DNA from: Sipunculus nudus
Lineage: Eukaryota > Annelida > Sipuncula > Golfingiida > Sipunculidae
Reading direction: 5' to 3'
NCBI GenBank assembly: GCA_026874595.1
Contig: CM049316.1
Location: 30,545,339 to 30,609,338 of the forward strand
DNA: 64,000 bases
Shown here: positions 41,101-47,002 of the stretch, piece after piece
Position numbering within the stretch: position 1 is the stretch's first letter
Layout of the letters: each line of letters starts with the position of its first letter
Notes under the pieces: model-generated
The model's input: only the letters and a program-made list of their open reading frames with translations
What the model was told of the DNA's origin: nothing
Databases searched by the model: none
Program-made: the position numbers and the translations under genes

Positions 41101-44100
41101 TCTGCAGATATTCTGACCTTGAGACTGTCCCCAGAGTCCTTTCATATCATATTTCTGTACTCTTGTTAAAGCCTGACCTTGCAAAAATTTCTAAACTGCT
41201 CATGGGGGCTGCAGTTTTATATACAGACTAAAATCTGTATGTCCCAAGTCCCGTGTAAGAATCAAGGATTTACCAATAGTAATTTAAACATATTATTATT
41301 ATCATTTGTATATTTTTATCCTCATTCAATAAACAGTGCCAACTACAAACCATGTACCTGTCCTTTAATCCTGTCTGCTCTGCAGGTGCCCTCTACCAAT
41401 AGTGCCTTCAGATTGTCATAGCTTTTGATTTCAGTGCCGCCTCCAAACGCCCTCTAAAGGTCATTTTACATACCCTCAATTGGTGTAATTTAATTATTAA
41501 TATATTGAGTAACTGCCCTTTATGTTTTGTTCAACTTGAATATGAATCAGTATATTTTTGTATTAATATTGTTTATTGTGCACAATATGGCTGATGAATA
41601 AAAGAAAATATAGTTTACTTGTACTCCTTTACTCGCCTATTCAGAAGCATATATTTATGTCTCCCCTCAAATGGGGAGGAGACATATAGTATTTGGTCTG
41701 TGGTTGTGGTCACCTGTGTCATTTCTTGTGAACATAACTTTTAAACAACACAACATTTTTTCATGAAACTTGAAATTAAATTTGTTTCTACAAATATTTC
41801 ACTTTCAGACATGTTTAAAAAACCTGGATCTTCAAGGTCACATCAGCTAGAATAAAAAGTATTTGTGAACACAATAACTTTTAAACCACTCAGTATATTT
41901 TTCATGAAATTTGAAATTAAAATTTTTTCTACCAAAATCTTGGATGAGTTTGAAAACTGATGACCTTGACCATCATCATCTAGGTCAAATAGGCCAAAAC
42001 AGAATTTTTTAGTGAAGCCCATAACTTTTGAAGTAATGTATATTTTTTCCTAAAATTTGAAACACCAATTGTTTCTACCAAGTTCTTCAAAGAGATCAAA
42101 AACTGGTGATATTGACCTTGATCTTCAAGAACAAATCAGCCAGAATAGATATTATTTGTGTATGCTGTATCTTTTGAAGTACTCTGTATTTCCCCCCCCC
42201 CCCCCCTAAAAAAAATAAATTGGAGATGGTAGGCCCATAGGGAATAGAGATATATATAAATCTAAATTTTTGCATTATAAAAACAAAACCTCATTATAGT
42301 TTTACAGGTAACCAGTGACAAAATTCATTGTCATTTGACACATGACTGTTCAATGAAAATGAAATACTTACTGCACACTTCAAAGTCTTAAGCAAAGTAT
42401 ACTCTGTACCCAGTCAACATCAGTTATTTATTTCTACACTGGCACCAGGCCATGAGATAACCTGAAGATCAAAGGTAATAACTTAGGTAACTTACTTGTT
42501 AATAATCCTTAATTATACCTGTTGGTATTTATTAAGGGGAATATGTATTTTATATTTAGTTGAGGATGTACTTTGTGGTATCATTAAACATTAAACTAAG
42601 GTCTGTTTATAAACTTAGGAGAAAAAAATATTTTACTATATTTACCTTTATTTTCCTGTACAGGTGGTAATATAAGTTACGTGTAATGAACAGAGCAAAG
42701 GAATGTGGTCTATAGGCCCAATAGGTTTCAGGTAAAAAATATCGTATTTCCTGTGCTTTGGTGGTATTAACCTTTCCAGTAATTGTATCGCCAGACATAT
42801 TCTGGAGATACTATGGTTTAGGTACGGTTGCGCCGCCGCCGCCGCAGAGATTTCTTTTGGACACAATAACTCAAAAAATATTTCAAGGATCTTTTTCAAA
42901 CTTGACACATTTATAGATATAGGTGAGAGGACGAAGCCTTTTTAAAATGGGGTCATGACCTCAACTAGGAGAGTGACCTTGACCTTGAATAGATCCATTT
43001 TTGGGGAAAATCACACAAATTCTTAAATATCTCAAGAAATCTTTCATGGATTTATCCAAAAATCAAGTTGGACAAAGATCTTGGATAGTGATGTCATGTA
43101 CCGGAAACTGGTGGTGCCACCTAGTATCCTTTTTTTGTTTTTGTGCCATTTAATACCCCCATCATTGCCACTTGACAGTACTTTTAGCATCACAAGTCAA
43201 AAACTGATTGACAGATTTCTTTAATATTATGCATGTACATAGGTATGGGTTATGGGATGATGTATATTAAAATTGGGGTCATGACCTTTCCTTTGAGAGT
43301 GGCTTTGACCTTGAATATTACCATATATGGTGAAAATCACATAAAATCATGAATATCTTAAAAAGGGATGCATGGATTGGTCCAAAAATCAAGTTGACGG
43401 AAGATCTTGGATAGTTTTGTCTTTTGCAGAAGATAGGTGGCGCCACCTGTTGTCCTTTTCTTGTTTTTTTGCGCCTTTGAATACCCCATCATTGCCACTT
43501 GACAGTATATACTGTGAGCATTATAAGTCAAACCGTAATGGACAGATTTCTTTCATGTTATGCATGTATATAGATATGGTTTATGGAATGAGGATTATTT
43601 AATTTTAAATTTAATTTTAAAATTTAATTTAAATTATTTTTTTTAAATTTAATTTTTTTTTTCAAATGTCGGATATTTTGGAATGCAGTTATTGATTTGG
43701 GGTCATGACCGTGACTATGAGAGTGACCTTGACCTTGAATATTCCCATATTTGGTGAAAAAACATAAAATCATGAATATCTTAAAAAGGGCCACTTGACA
43801 GCACTGTGAGCATTATAAGTCAAAAACTAATGGACAGATTTCTTTTATATTATGCATATACATAGATTTGGATTATGGGATGAGATATATTTAAATTTGG
43901 GTCCTGACCTTGCATATGAGAGTGGACTTGACTTTAAATATTGCCATATATGGTAAAAATCACCAACAATCATGAAAATCTCCAGTGAACCTGGGGGATT
44001 GCTTCAGCTAGTGGTCTACACATGGTGTTGCATCATGTTTTGCCCAAACATCAGCAGTTCTGGGCCATGGTCAGATTCTATAAATAGATATGATGGTCAG

Positions 44101-47002
44101 TGATGAATGAATTAGTGCACTGGGTGTACCACAGAGTCACAACTGGATCATTTTCCTTTGAGAGTTGTCTTGACCTTTGGACGAAGACTATTTAAAATGG
44201 CTCATGAATGTTGCCTATATGGGACTTGACAGTATTGTCAGCATTATAAAATAAAAATTAAAAAGTTGTTGGATAGTGTTGTCATGTGCTGGAAACTAAT
44301 TGGCAGATATCTTTCATATTATGCATATAGATAGATATGGGTAATGTGATGAGTCATTTGCTGGGAACTGCATGGTGGCACCCCCTACTCTATTTTCTTG
44401 TTTTTCCACAATTTATGCTATTGATAAGGAACAAATGACAATTTTTATGACAATATAACAATATATTACAAAGAACAAAATATGATGTGAAACAAAATAT
44501 AACAGATATTATTATTTCATTCTCATTATCATATCTCTCCATCTCTCTGAAATCCTGTCTATCCATCTCTTTCTCTTTCTTTCTGCTTTACTCTATATTA
44601 TTCTCAAACAATTAACTCCAAACATACATATACAACTCAATACATCATTAAATATATACTTCTATTTATACATAACCTTTAACATAACAATTGCCTTCAC
44701 TTTTAATATTCCTATATTTTGTACAAATGTTTCTCACATTCATTGCTAAAATACAAATACATCACATTATATCAACAAAATACCACAAAACCTCATTTGT
44801 CTGGCGATACTATGGCGGTGCCATGAAATGTCTAGTTGATTATTTGAGTTACCTGTTACCTACCTGTACTTGATTGTTACCTCTGAGTGTAAATATCTGA
44901 TTATATCTTTATTTTCCACTGAAATTGCAAATATTTAACCTGACCGTGGTTGAGGGGGTCATTTTAGTGATAAATTAGTTAGAGGAAATAACAGTTCTGT
45001 TTTTTATATATTTTTTTTCCTGTACCTACCTGAGTTACATATGTCAGAGATAATTGGCACAAACTATCACAGTCAACATAATGAATATTTACCTATTAGT
45101 TGATGCTGAAAATTTTACAAAGATATCTTCAACAGTTACTGAGTAAATGTATTTTATATAAATTGAGTAATGTTTAAATGTGTAAAAATTGCAAAATCAA
45201 TCTAAACAGTAGGCGTCTGACAATCTGCAGCGTAATCTTTCCGAGGGTTGCCACTGGTGAGGGAAAAGTCGGGGAAAAATAATTTTTTTAAGTTCAGGAA
45301 AAAGTCAAGGAATTTCATGGAAAGTCAGGGAATTCTTGATACTTTTTGAAGTCATGCAAAATTCAGGGAATTTTTAACAGGGGCATTGATTTGGGTTTGT
45401 CTGTCCGTCAGGTTTTTGTTTCCGTGTGATAACTTTACTAAATATCTGATTTCATCCAAATTTTGGTCAGTGATTGCTCTCATGCATTTCCTGGTTGGGA
45501 TTGGTTTTTGAAATATTTTTCTGAAAAATTATTATCACCAGCTCCAAAACAATAAAAAAAATTTCCCTTTTGTTCCCTATTCACAATATGACATGTGGAG
45601 ACATCTTCAGGTGAAAATAAAAACTAAAACATTTTGAGGAGGCAAAAGGGGGACAACAAGAGGCAGAAGTGGAGGACATTAATTCCACAAATTTGCTTGA
45701 TTTCTTCTAAAAATCTAAGGTTGTTGATGCAGAGCATGGATACACAAATTTTAACACCAACAATTAATCATTAAGTAATAGCTCAATTCTGTTTCTGAGC
45801 AGTAATAAAAAAAATGAAAAAAATAAAACCAGACAGGATCTGATGTATGATTCAGGTGTTCCATATGTTTTTCCAATAAAGTTTTGTGTTTGGTTGGGCA
45901 AACCACTCAGTGTTATTTTATCTTTTACCTGGAATACATAAATTGATTATGGTGTAATTTTATGTTTTAAATGTTAGAGGGTGTTACTCTCTCAGTGCAA
46001 CTGTACCCAAATTTGTGCATAAAAATTTAGTGTTTTGATGTTATAAGAAGATGTCTTCAAATCTAATCTCATCTATCTGTCAAAGGGTATCTCATCTCAT
46101 CTCTCATCTTATCTAATCTCATCTCATTTATCAAAGGGGCCATATTTCATCTTGTCTGATTTAATCTTATCTTATTTATCTTATCTTTTAAGCTGGGGTC
46201 ATGCATAGGATATAACATTACCTGTAGATGAAAAAAGTAGATTGGTGCTGTTTATTATTACATCATATAAAGCTCACTTGGCAGGACTTGTTATCTTTAC
46301 AGATCGGTTTGAGTTTTTATGGTCACCAAATATTCGTTGTATCATATATCATAATTTAATGCCATTAAACACTTAATGTACTGAGAAAGTTCTTCTCCAT
46401 GCTGACATTTTAAAATATTTCAGCTGTTATTTAGTTATAATGTAGATCATCAAAAGTGTAGATATATATAATGATATCCTTGTAAAGAATGCAATGTCAG
46501 TTTTTTAGTAATTTCTGTGATTGTGGTATCATTATGAAGCACAACTTGGAGGAATTTTATAATTGAATGTCACCAAGTTTTATAATTAGAGACATTTTTG
46601 AAATTTAAACTTTATTTGCACTTTAAATATTCATATTTAAACTACAAAATTCTGAAGTATTGTGTTCCTTAATGAAATCTCAATATTTTGAAAAGTTAAA
46701 ATCTGGAAATTAAAGTTTTGGTTGATTGTTAAAATTGAAAACAGATATTGTCTGCTGCATTTTGAACAAAAAATATATTCATCATATACTTTCTGAAAGC
46801 AGGTGCTCCCCAAACTGATGGTCCCCAGATTGAGTTTTCCCAGATGGATGCCCCTTTACACTAAAAACATTGATTCAAATAAAAATTATCCCAAGGTACA
46901 CTAATGTTATTGTTTTCTGGATTATAGTGTTAATTCTTAAGTCACTCTTTGTTACAGGAGGAAAAAAAGAAAGGTCCAAGAAGTAGTAAGAAGAATAGGT
47001 AG
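5076..47002 (+). CDS. IMPACT: IMPACT homologue (RWD + Impact/UPF0029 domain), 12 coding exons, complete
   Basis: Coding exons join to 963 bases (320 residues plus TAG), and every junction keeps frame with GT/AG introns. The family (vertebrate IMPACT, yeast Yih1) binds GCN1 and restrains GCN2 kinase activation, acting in the cytosol on translational control under amino-acid stress. An N-terminal RWD domain spans about residues 13-116, with EIEALSAIYGDQW near its start, YPSKSPP at 60-66 and ILYLWVEKIREFL at its end. A poorly conserved acidic linker follows at about 120-180. The Impact/UPF0029 domain covers about 183-295, with HGEPLTDRRSHFQAHLAP, LYENKKIAIATHNI, DDGE (246-249) and TRWYGGVHLGPDRFKHIN (273-290). 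A Lys-rich tail ends the protein. The length equals that of human IMPACT as I recall it. Exons: 5076-5105, 6155-6283, 6789-6841, 8267-8329, 8799-8878, 9181-9210, 10627-10764, 11971-12065, 13986-14059, 30604-30694, 31259-31393, 46958-47002. Confidence 0.95.
5106..6154 (+). other. IMPACT intron 1
   Basis: GT...AG intron with the acceptor TTTTAG at 6149-6154. It is AT-rich and I see no repeat or RNA gene in it. Confidence 0.7.
6155..6283 (+). CDS. IMPACT: IMPACT coding exon 2 (RWD domain, first half)
   Basis: 43 codons, phase 0 on both sides, donor CAG|GTACAG. It contains the RWD opening ADEIEALSAIYGDQW and ends in KYTVNLQ, the second beta strand. It is conserved enough to identify the gene on its own. 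Confidence 0.95.
6284..6788 (+). other. IMPACT intron 2
   Basis: GT...AG intron with a T-rich polypyrimidine tract before CAG at 6786-6788. Nothing else is recognised. Confidence 0.7.
6789..6841 (+). CDS. IMPACT: IMPACT coding exon 3 (RWD YPxxxPP motif)
   Basis: Encodes VTLPADYPSKSPPQYQI plus the first two bases of a Gly codon. YPxxxPP is the RWD hallmark turn. The donor is GG|GTAGGT. Confidence 0.93.
6842..8266 (+). other. IMPACT intron 3
   Basis: GT...AG intron. A C run with one T interruption lies at about 7538-7560. The rest is unremarkable AT-rich DNA, and the minus-strand frames at 7342-7527 and 8132-8353 are not genes. Confidence 0.7.
8267..8329 (+). CDS. IMPACT: IMPACT coding exon 4
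   Basis: Completes the split Gly codon and encodes APWLRGHERQDLANQLEEEY, equivalent to the APWLKG region of vertebrate IMPACT. It leaves two bases of a split Cys codon at donor TTG|GTACAT. Confidence 0.93.
8330..8798 (+). other. IMPACT intron 4
   Basis: 469-bp GT...AG intron with acceptor TTGTAG. No repeat is recognised. Confidence 0.7.
8799..8878 (+). CDS. IMPACT: IMPACT coding exon 5 (end of RWD domain)
   Basis: Encodes ANIGEIILYLWVEKIREFL followed by VSKATGS, the long C-terminal RWD helix. Donor CAG|GTAAAT, phase 1. Confidence 0.93.
8879..9180 (+). other. IMPACT intron 5
   Basis: 302-bp intron with GTAAAT donor and GTTTTCAG acceptor. Nothing else is seen. Confidence 0.7.
9181..9210 (+). 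CDS. IMPACT: IMPACT coding exon 6 (30-base microexon in the linker)
   Basis: Encodes DSPRSSHTES and is phase 1 on both sides, so skipping it would keep the frame. It lies in the low-conservation linker. The call rests on TTTTCAG/GTATTT splice sites and frame continuity rather than on homology. Confidence 0.7.
9211..10626 (+). other. IMPACT intron 6
   Basis: GT...AG intron ending in TTTTCAG. It holds the 72-bp tandem duplication listed separately. The minus-strand frame at 10287-10586 is in non-coding DNA. Confidence 0.7.
9887..10029. repeat. 72-bp tandem duplication
   Basis: AATAAATGATTATGAATGGC... at 9901-9957 recurs at 9973-10029 with about one mismatch, and the bases before each copy (TGTGTGCTTATT / TGTCTGCTTATA) also match. 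It is a recent local duplication inside intron 6. Confidence 0.9.
10627..10764 (+). CDS. IMPACT: IMPACT coding exon 7 (acidic linker)
   Basis: 46 residues starting at AIQECCQQLSEQ and passing through FVEEEDLNLSD to NQANE, donor AAG|GTAACA, phase 1 on both sides. It is the variable acidic linker between the RWD and Impact domains. The frame continues exactly from exon 6 into exon 8. Confidence 0.85.
10765..11970 (+). other. IMPACT intron 7
   Basis: GT...AG intron. A 304-bp Harbinger-like MITE starts only 39 bases after the donor. Confidence 0.75.
10803..11106. mobile_element. PIF/Harbinger-like MITE, 304 bp
   Basis: The terminal inverted repeats are GGCC-A-rich-AAGGTATGGTTCTCAGGCA at 10803-10839 and its reverse complement (TGCCTGAGAACCATACCTT-T-rich-GGCC) at 11076-11106. 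The element is flanked by TTA on both sides (10800-10802 and 11107-11109), the 3-bp TWA duplication typical of PIF/Harbinger. There is no coding capacity. It sits next to the 3' side of exon 7. Confidence 0.8.
11971..12065 (+). CDS. IMPACT: IMPACT coding exon 8 (start of Impact domain)
   Basis: Encodes residues 175-206 with the family signature HGEPLTDRRSHFQAHLAP. It ends at CAG|GTATGT in phase 0. Confidence 0.95.
12337..13802 (+). mobile_element. Non-autonomous Helitron carrying a 280-bp tandem repeat body (IMPACT intron 8)
   Basis: The ends are canonical: A|TCCGCC at 12336/12337 and CTAG|T at 13799-13803. A stem-loop GTAGTCG-CTTGT-CGACTAC (13773-13791) lies 7 bases before CTAG. GTATCCGCCAAAA (12334-12346) is repeated inverted as TTTTGGCGGATAC at 13758-13770, a subterminal inverted repeat, and folds with GTTTTGCGGATAC to make a 5' hairpin. 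A (GCC)n-rich patch follows near 12384-12400. The body is four 280-bp tandem units (CTCGGGAACCGTTTGACCGA at 12571, 12851, 13131 and 13411) plus a partial unit. No Rep/helicase frame is present. Confidence 0.88.
12541..13660. repeat. Four-unit 280-bp satellite with alternating ~149/131-bp half-monomers
   Basis: Each 280-bp unit contains two diverged but alignable halves, each ending in the palindrome GGTGGCGCCACC. Palindrome starts are 12652, 12801, 12932, 13081, 13212 (GATGGCGCCACC), 13361, 13492 and 13640. The A-B alternation repeated as a block is a higher-order repeat structure. Confidence 0.88.
13986..14059 (+). CDS. IMPACT: IMPACT coding exon 9
   Basis: Encodes residues 207-230 plus two bases of Arg231. 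It contains VKMVLDKLYENKKIA and THNIIAYR, near-identical to the vertebrate protein. Donor TAG|GTTAGT. Confidence 0.96.
14060..14929 (+). other. IMPACT intron 9, first part
   Basis: No gene. A degenerate tandem of GGACTTGGACT-type words lies at about 14430-14525 and a G12 run at 14568-14579. Confidence 0.6.
14930..15666. mobile_element. Helitron-like element with ~145-bp tandem repeats and CTTG end
   Basis: At least three ~145-bp units can be phased on GTCAAAGGTC at 15131, 15276 and 15421. Each carries CTTTCATCTCGCACATATGG and GAGGTCACGGGGTCAAAGGTCA-like text. The right end has the hairpin CCGCTTTGCGG (about 15648-15658) followed by TGCCCTTG|TT. CCGTCCGTCTG lies before the array at about 15008. 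The left end is not defined and no coding frame exists. Confidence 0.65.
15667..16296. other. IMPACT intron 9, unannotated stretch
   Basis: AT-rich sequence with a short G run near 15698-15706. I see nothing else that I can support. Confidence 0.5.
16297..18195 (+). mobile_element. Helitron-like non-autonomous element, CAGCTGAG/CTTG family, copy 1
   Basis: The left end is TAGCTCAGCTGACTATAACTC, which folds on itself with the following CATCTTAGCTATAG. The right end has GTCAGCTGAGC (inverse of the left end), a small stem GACC-GATA-GGTC and the end CCCTTG|TT. A GTCCGTCTGTCTGTCCGTCC tract follows the left hairpin. The body includes text shared with the copy at 26841 (GTCCCCAAGATCTCCTACCA, GACCATGGCACGTTTTTTTC). 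A C24 run lies at 17169-17192. The last 855 bp is also arm 1 of the inverted repeat. The pairing of these two ends into one element is inferred. Confidence 0.7.
17169..17192. repeat. Poly(C) tract, 24 bases
   Basis: Uninterrupted C run, the longest homopolymer in the window. Three proline-rich frames across it are artefacts. Confidence 0.95.
17341..18197 (+). repeat. Inverted repeat arm 1 (~857 bp)
   Basis: From TGTAGCATTTTTAA to GGTCCCTTGTT this matches the reverse complement of 23652-24505 at roughly 95% identity by eye, with only point changes and 1-2 base indels. Confidence 0.9.
18196..20063. other. IMPACT intron 9, unannotated stretch
   Basis: 18650-19150 is somewhat richer in GC than its surroundings. 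The frames at 19266-19514 (+) and 19557-19787 (-) lack splice context and homology. I see no gene. Confidence 0.5.
20064..21318 (+). mobile_element. Older Helitron-like copy, CAGCTGAG/CTTG family
   Basis: The left end is TAGCACAGTTGACTGAAAGTC, with GACTGAAAGTCATCTGAGC forming a decayed hairpin. A GTCTGTCTAGCTGTCTGTCC tract follows, then about three diverged ~300-bp units marked by GAAACCTGAAATTAGGTC (near 20236, 20556, 20886 and 21050). The right end is GTCAGCTGTGCGTCATGACC-AATGGGTCACTTG at 21285-21318. GGTGGCACCACC (about 20403) and GGTGGCGCAACC (about 20731) are variants of the palindrome in the CTAG Helitron. Minus-strand frames at 20198-20678 only read through these units. Confidence 0.68.
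21319..23204. other. IMPACT intron 9, unannotated stretch
   Basis: No gene. 21625-21700 (TTAATTTAGCGCAAATCTAG...) looks like a fragment of an interspersed repeat but its ends are not definable. Confidence 0.45.
23205..23570 (+). mobile_element. tRNA-derived SINE-like element with two tRNA-like modules
   Basis: Module 1 (about 23214-23272) has TAGTGGTCAAGG resembling a pol III A box and AGTGTGATCCC resembling a B box, with the tRNA-like arm CTTCAGAGCTGAAAG between them. Module 2 (about 23294-23345) has TGGCTCAGGGG as A box and GAGTCTGAGTC as a weaker B box. A non-tRNA body follows. The boxes are degraded, so it is probably an old copy. Confidence 0.6.
23652..24505 (-). repeat. Inverted repeat arm 2; 3' part of a CAGCTGAG/CTTG Helitron-like element on the minus strand
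   Basis: Read on the minus strand it ends GTCAGCTGAGCACAGTGACC-CATAGGTCCCTTG|TT (CAAG at 23654-23657 on plus). It matches 17341-18197 in reverse complement throughout. The element's own left half is missing, because the match stops abruptly at TGCTACA (24505). Confidence 0.88.
24506..26840. other. IMPACT intron 9, unannotated stretch
   Basis: A decayed tandem of about 75 bp (GATAACAGGTTTCTCATATC-like) lies near 24915-25060. Short frames at 25747-26137 show no family features. No gene is supported. Confidence 0.5.
26841..29373 (+). mobile_element. Helitron-like non-autonomous element, CAGCTGAG/CTTG family, full-length copy (~2.5 kb)
   Basis: The left end is the hairpin TAGCTCAGCTGAC-TATAA-GTCATCTGAGCTATAG, followed by CGTCCGTCCGTC. 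Two ~700-bp units follow: GTTAGATGTCCCCAAGATC near 26962 recurs as GTTAGATGTCTCCAAAATC near 27646, and GACCATGGCACGTTT near 27412 recurs near 28068. An AT-rich tail ends with CAGCTGAGCGTCGTGACCCA, TAGGTCCCTTG (29343-29373) and then TT. CAGCTGAGC is the inverse of the left GCTCAGCTG. No Rep/helicase coding is present. Confidence 0.75.
28236..28280. repeat. 24-bp direct duplication
   Basis: CCTGTATTATGCATGCTTGA occurs at 28236 and again at 28260 inside the Helitron-like element. Confidence 0.9.
29374..30603. other. IMPACT intron 9, last part
   Basis: Contains another left end of the CAGCTGAG family at about 29857 (GCTCAGCTGACTGTAAGTCA) with no matching right end, so it is truncated. The rest is AT-rich up to the TTTTTTTCAG acceptor at 30594-30603. 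Confidence 0.6.
30604..30694 (+). CDS. IMPACT: IMPACT coding exon 10
   Basis: Completes Arg231 and encodes residues 232-261. DDGEIHAGSRML corresponds to the DDGExxxAGxRLL motif of the Impact domain. Donor CAG|GTGAGC, phase 0. It is separated from exon 9 by a 16.5-kb intron. Confidence 0.95.
30695..31258 (+). other. IMPACT intron 10
   Basis: 564-bp GT...AG intron ending TTTTTCAG. It contains one copy of the ~50-bp dispersed repeat (about 30974-31025). Confidence 0.7.
31259..31393 (+). CDS. IMPACT: IMPACT coding exon 11 (RWYGG core)
   Basis: 45 codons, phase 0 on both sides. It contains NVMVVVTRWYGGVHLGPDRF, the most conserved block of the Impact/UPF0029 family, and ends HGYVREK at donor AAG|GTAATT. 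Confidence 0.97.
31394..34195 (+). other. IMPACT intron 11, first part
   Basis: AT-rich non-coding DNA. Short frames on both strands (31533-33356) lack splice context or homology. I see no defined repeat. Confidence 0.5.
34196..34655 (+). mobile_element. Dispersed repeat family C, copy 1
   Basis: The left end is hairpin-like (GTCACCTGCTTCTGCGGAAG then GGGAC), followed by TTTGTCTGTCTGTCCATCTG. The right end is GACAACAAGAGGCGGAAGCA-GAGGACAT. A second same-strand copy at about 45377-45700 shares TGGTCAGTGATTGCTCTCAT, ATTATCACCAGCTCCAAAAC and GACAACAAGAGGC. Confidence 0.7.
34705..34870 (+). mobile_element. tRNA-derived SINE-like fragment
   Basis: TTGAGTGGGTTAAAATGCTC resembles the A-box side of a tRNA, and GGACTTGATCC about 35 bases on resembles a B box (GGTTCGANTCC), with a tRNA-like arm between them. 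A short non-tRNA tail follows. It is degraded and differs from the SINE at 23205. Confidence 0.5.
34913..35340 (+). mobile_element. CAGCTGAG-family Helitron-like left end, truncated
   Basis: TAGCTCAGCTGACTGTAAGT-CAACTGAGG hairpin, then CCGTCGTCTGGCCGTCCGTT and AGCAGGGCACAAATCGTAAC, as in the copy at 20064. It contains GGTGGCGCCACC at 35210-35221. No right end is found. Confidence 0.65.
35340..36790. repeat. Tandem ~290-bp repeats rich in AGGTCA direct repeats
   Basis: Begins after GTCTGTCTGTCTGTTTGTC. The phase marker CACAAATTTGTTTACAGATG (variants) occurs near 35414, 35702, 36127, 36428 and 36717. Each unit carries TTTTGGGGTCACAAGGTCAA followed by AGGTCAAGGTCACAGG. Plus-strand frames at 35859-36083 and 36236-36673 are readings of the repeat and not genes. 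Confidence 0.85.
36791..38454. other. IMPACT intron 11, mixed repeats
   Basis: 36900-37050 has recurring AAGACCACCTGT / ACAGGTGGTCTTATTAGAC words, a decayed short repeat cluster with both orientations. A possible alternative exon at 37767-37829 is discussed in the findings. Confidence 0.5.
38455..39410. repeat. Minisatellite, ~25-27-bp units of CTCAATACTTCACACACCTC type
   Basis: Diffuse copies from about 38455 are interrupted by unrelated sequence (38640-38960). A dense array follows at about 38985-39410, with at least five near-identical 25-bp units (CCTTAATACTTCACACACCT-TCTGG) at about 39222-39345. Confidence 0.85.
39411..41644. other. IMPACT intron 11, unannotated stretch
   Basis: No gene. 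A short cluster of TGCCGGCAAA / TTTGCTGGTAAA words lies near 40040-40135, and one copy of the ~50-bp dispersed repeat at about 41320-41370. Confidence 0.5.
41645..42225 (+). mobile_element. Helitron-like left end with hairpin and tandem body (family D)
   Basis: ATGTCTCCCCTC-AAATG-GGGAGGAGACAT (41656-41684) is a near-perfect hairpin. About 130-bp imperfect units follow, each with a TTTTAAACNACNCA and ATGAAACTTGAAATTAAATT type core and a GACCTTGA step. The unit array ends near a C15 run at 42192-42206. The right end is not defined. Confidence 0.55.
42226..42787. other. IMPACT intron 11, unannotated stretch
   Basis: AT-rich and nothing recognised. The minus-strand frames at 42607-42908 run into the Helitron start and are not genes. 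Confidence 0.5.
42788..44835 (+). mobile_element. Second non-autonomous Helitron, 2.05 kb (IMPACT intron 11)
   Basis: The ends are A|TCGCCAGA at 42787/42788 and CTAG|T at 44832-44836. The stem-loop ATGGC-GGT-GCCAT (44812-44824) stands 7 bases before CTAG, the same spacing as in the copy at 12337. GTATCGCCAGACA (42785-42797) recurs inverted as TGTCTGGCGATAC at 44798-44810 and folds with TCTGGAGATAC into a 5' hairpin. A (GCC)n patch follows (about 42829-42846), as in the first element. The body has imperfect ~320-bp units around GGGTCATGACC and GAGTGACCTTGACCTTGAAT, with one perfect GGTGGCGCCACC at 43436-43447. No protein is encoded. Confidence 0.87.
44836..46957. other. IMPACT intron 11, last part
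   Basis: Includes a degenerate GTCAGGGAATT-type short tandem at about 45262-45375, family C copy 2 at 45377-45700, and an ATCTCATCTC-rich patch at 46060-46195. The acceptor GTTACAG is at 46951-46957. Confidence 0.6.
45377..45700 (+). mobile_element. Dispersed repeat family C, copy 2
   Basis: Shares long near-identical text with 34196-34655 on the same strand, from TTTGTCTGTCCGTCAGGTTT to GACAACAAGAGGCAGAAG. It lacks the left hairpin and so is 5'-truncated. Confidence 0.75.
46958..47002 (+). CDS. IMPACT: IMPACT terminal coding exon 12
   Basis: Encodes EEKKKGPRSSKKNR and TAG. A basic tail follows the Impact domain in animal IMPACT proteins and brings the total to 320 residues. It joins exon 11 in phase 0 across a 15.6-kb intron. 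Confidence 0.85.
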   Translation, partial: EEKKKGPRSSKKNR

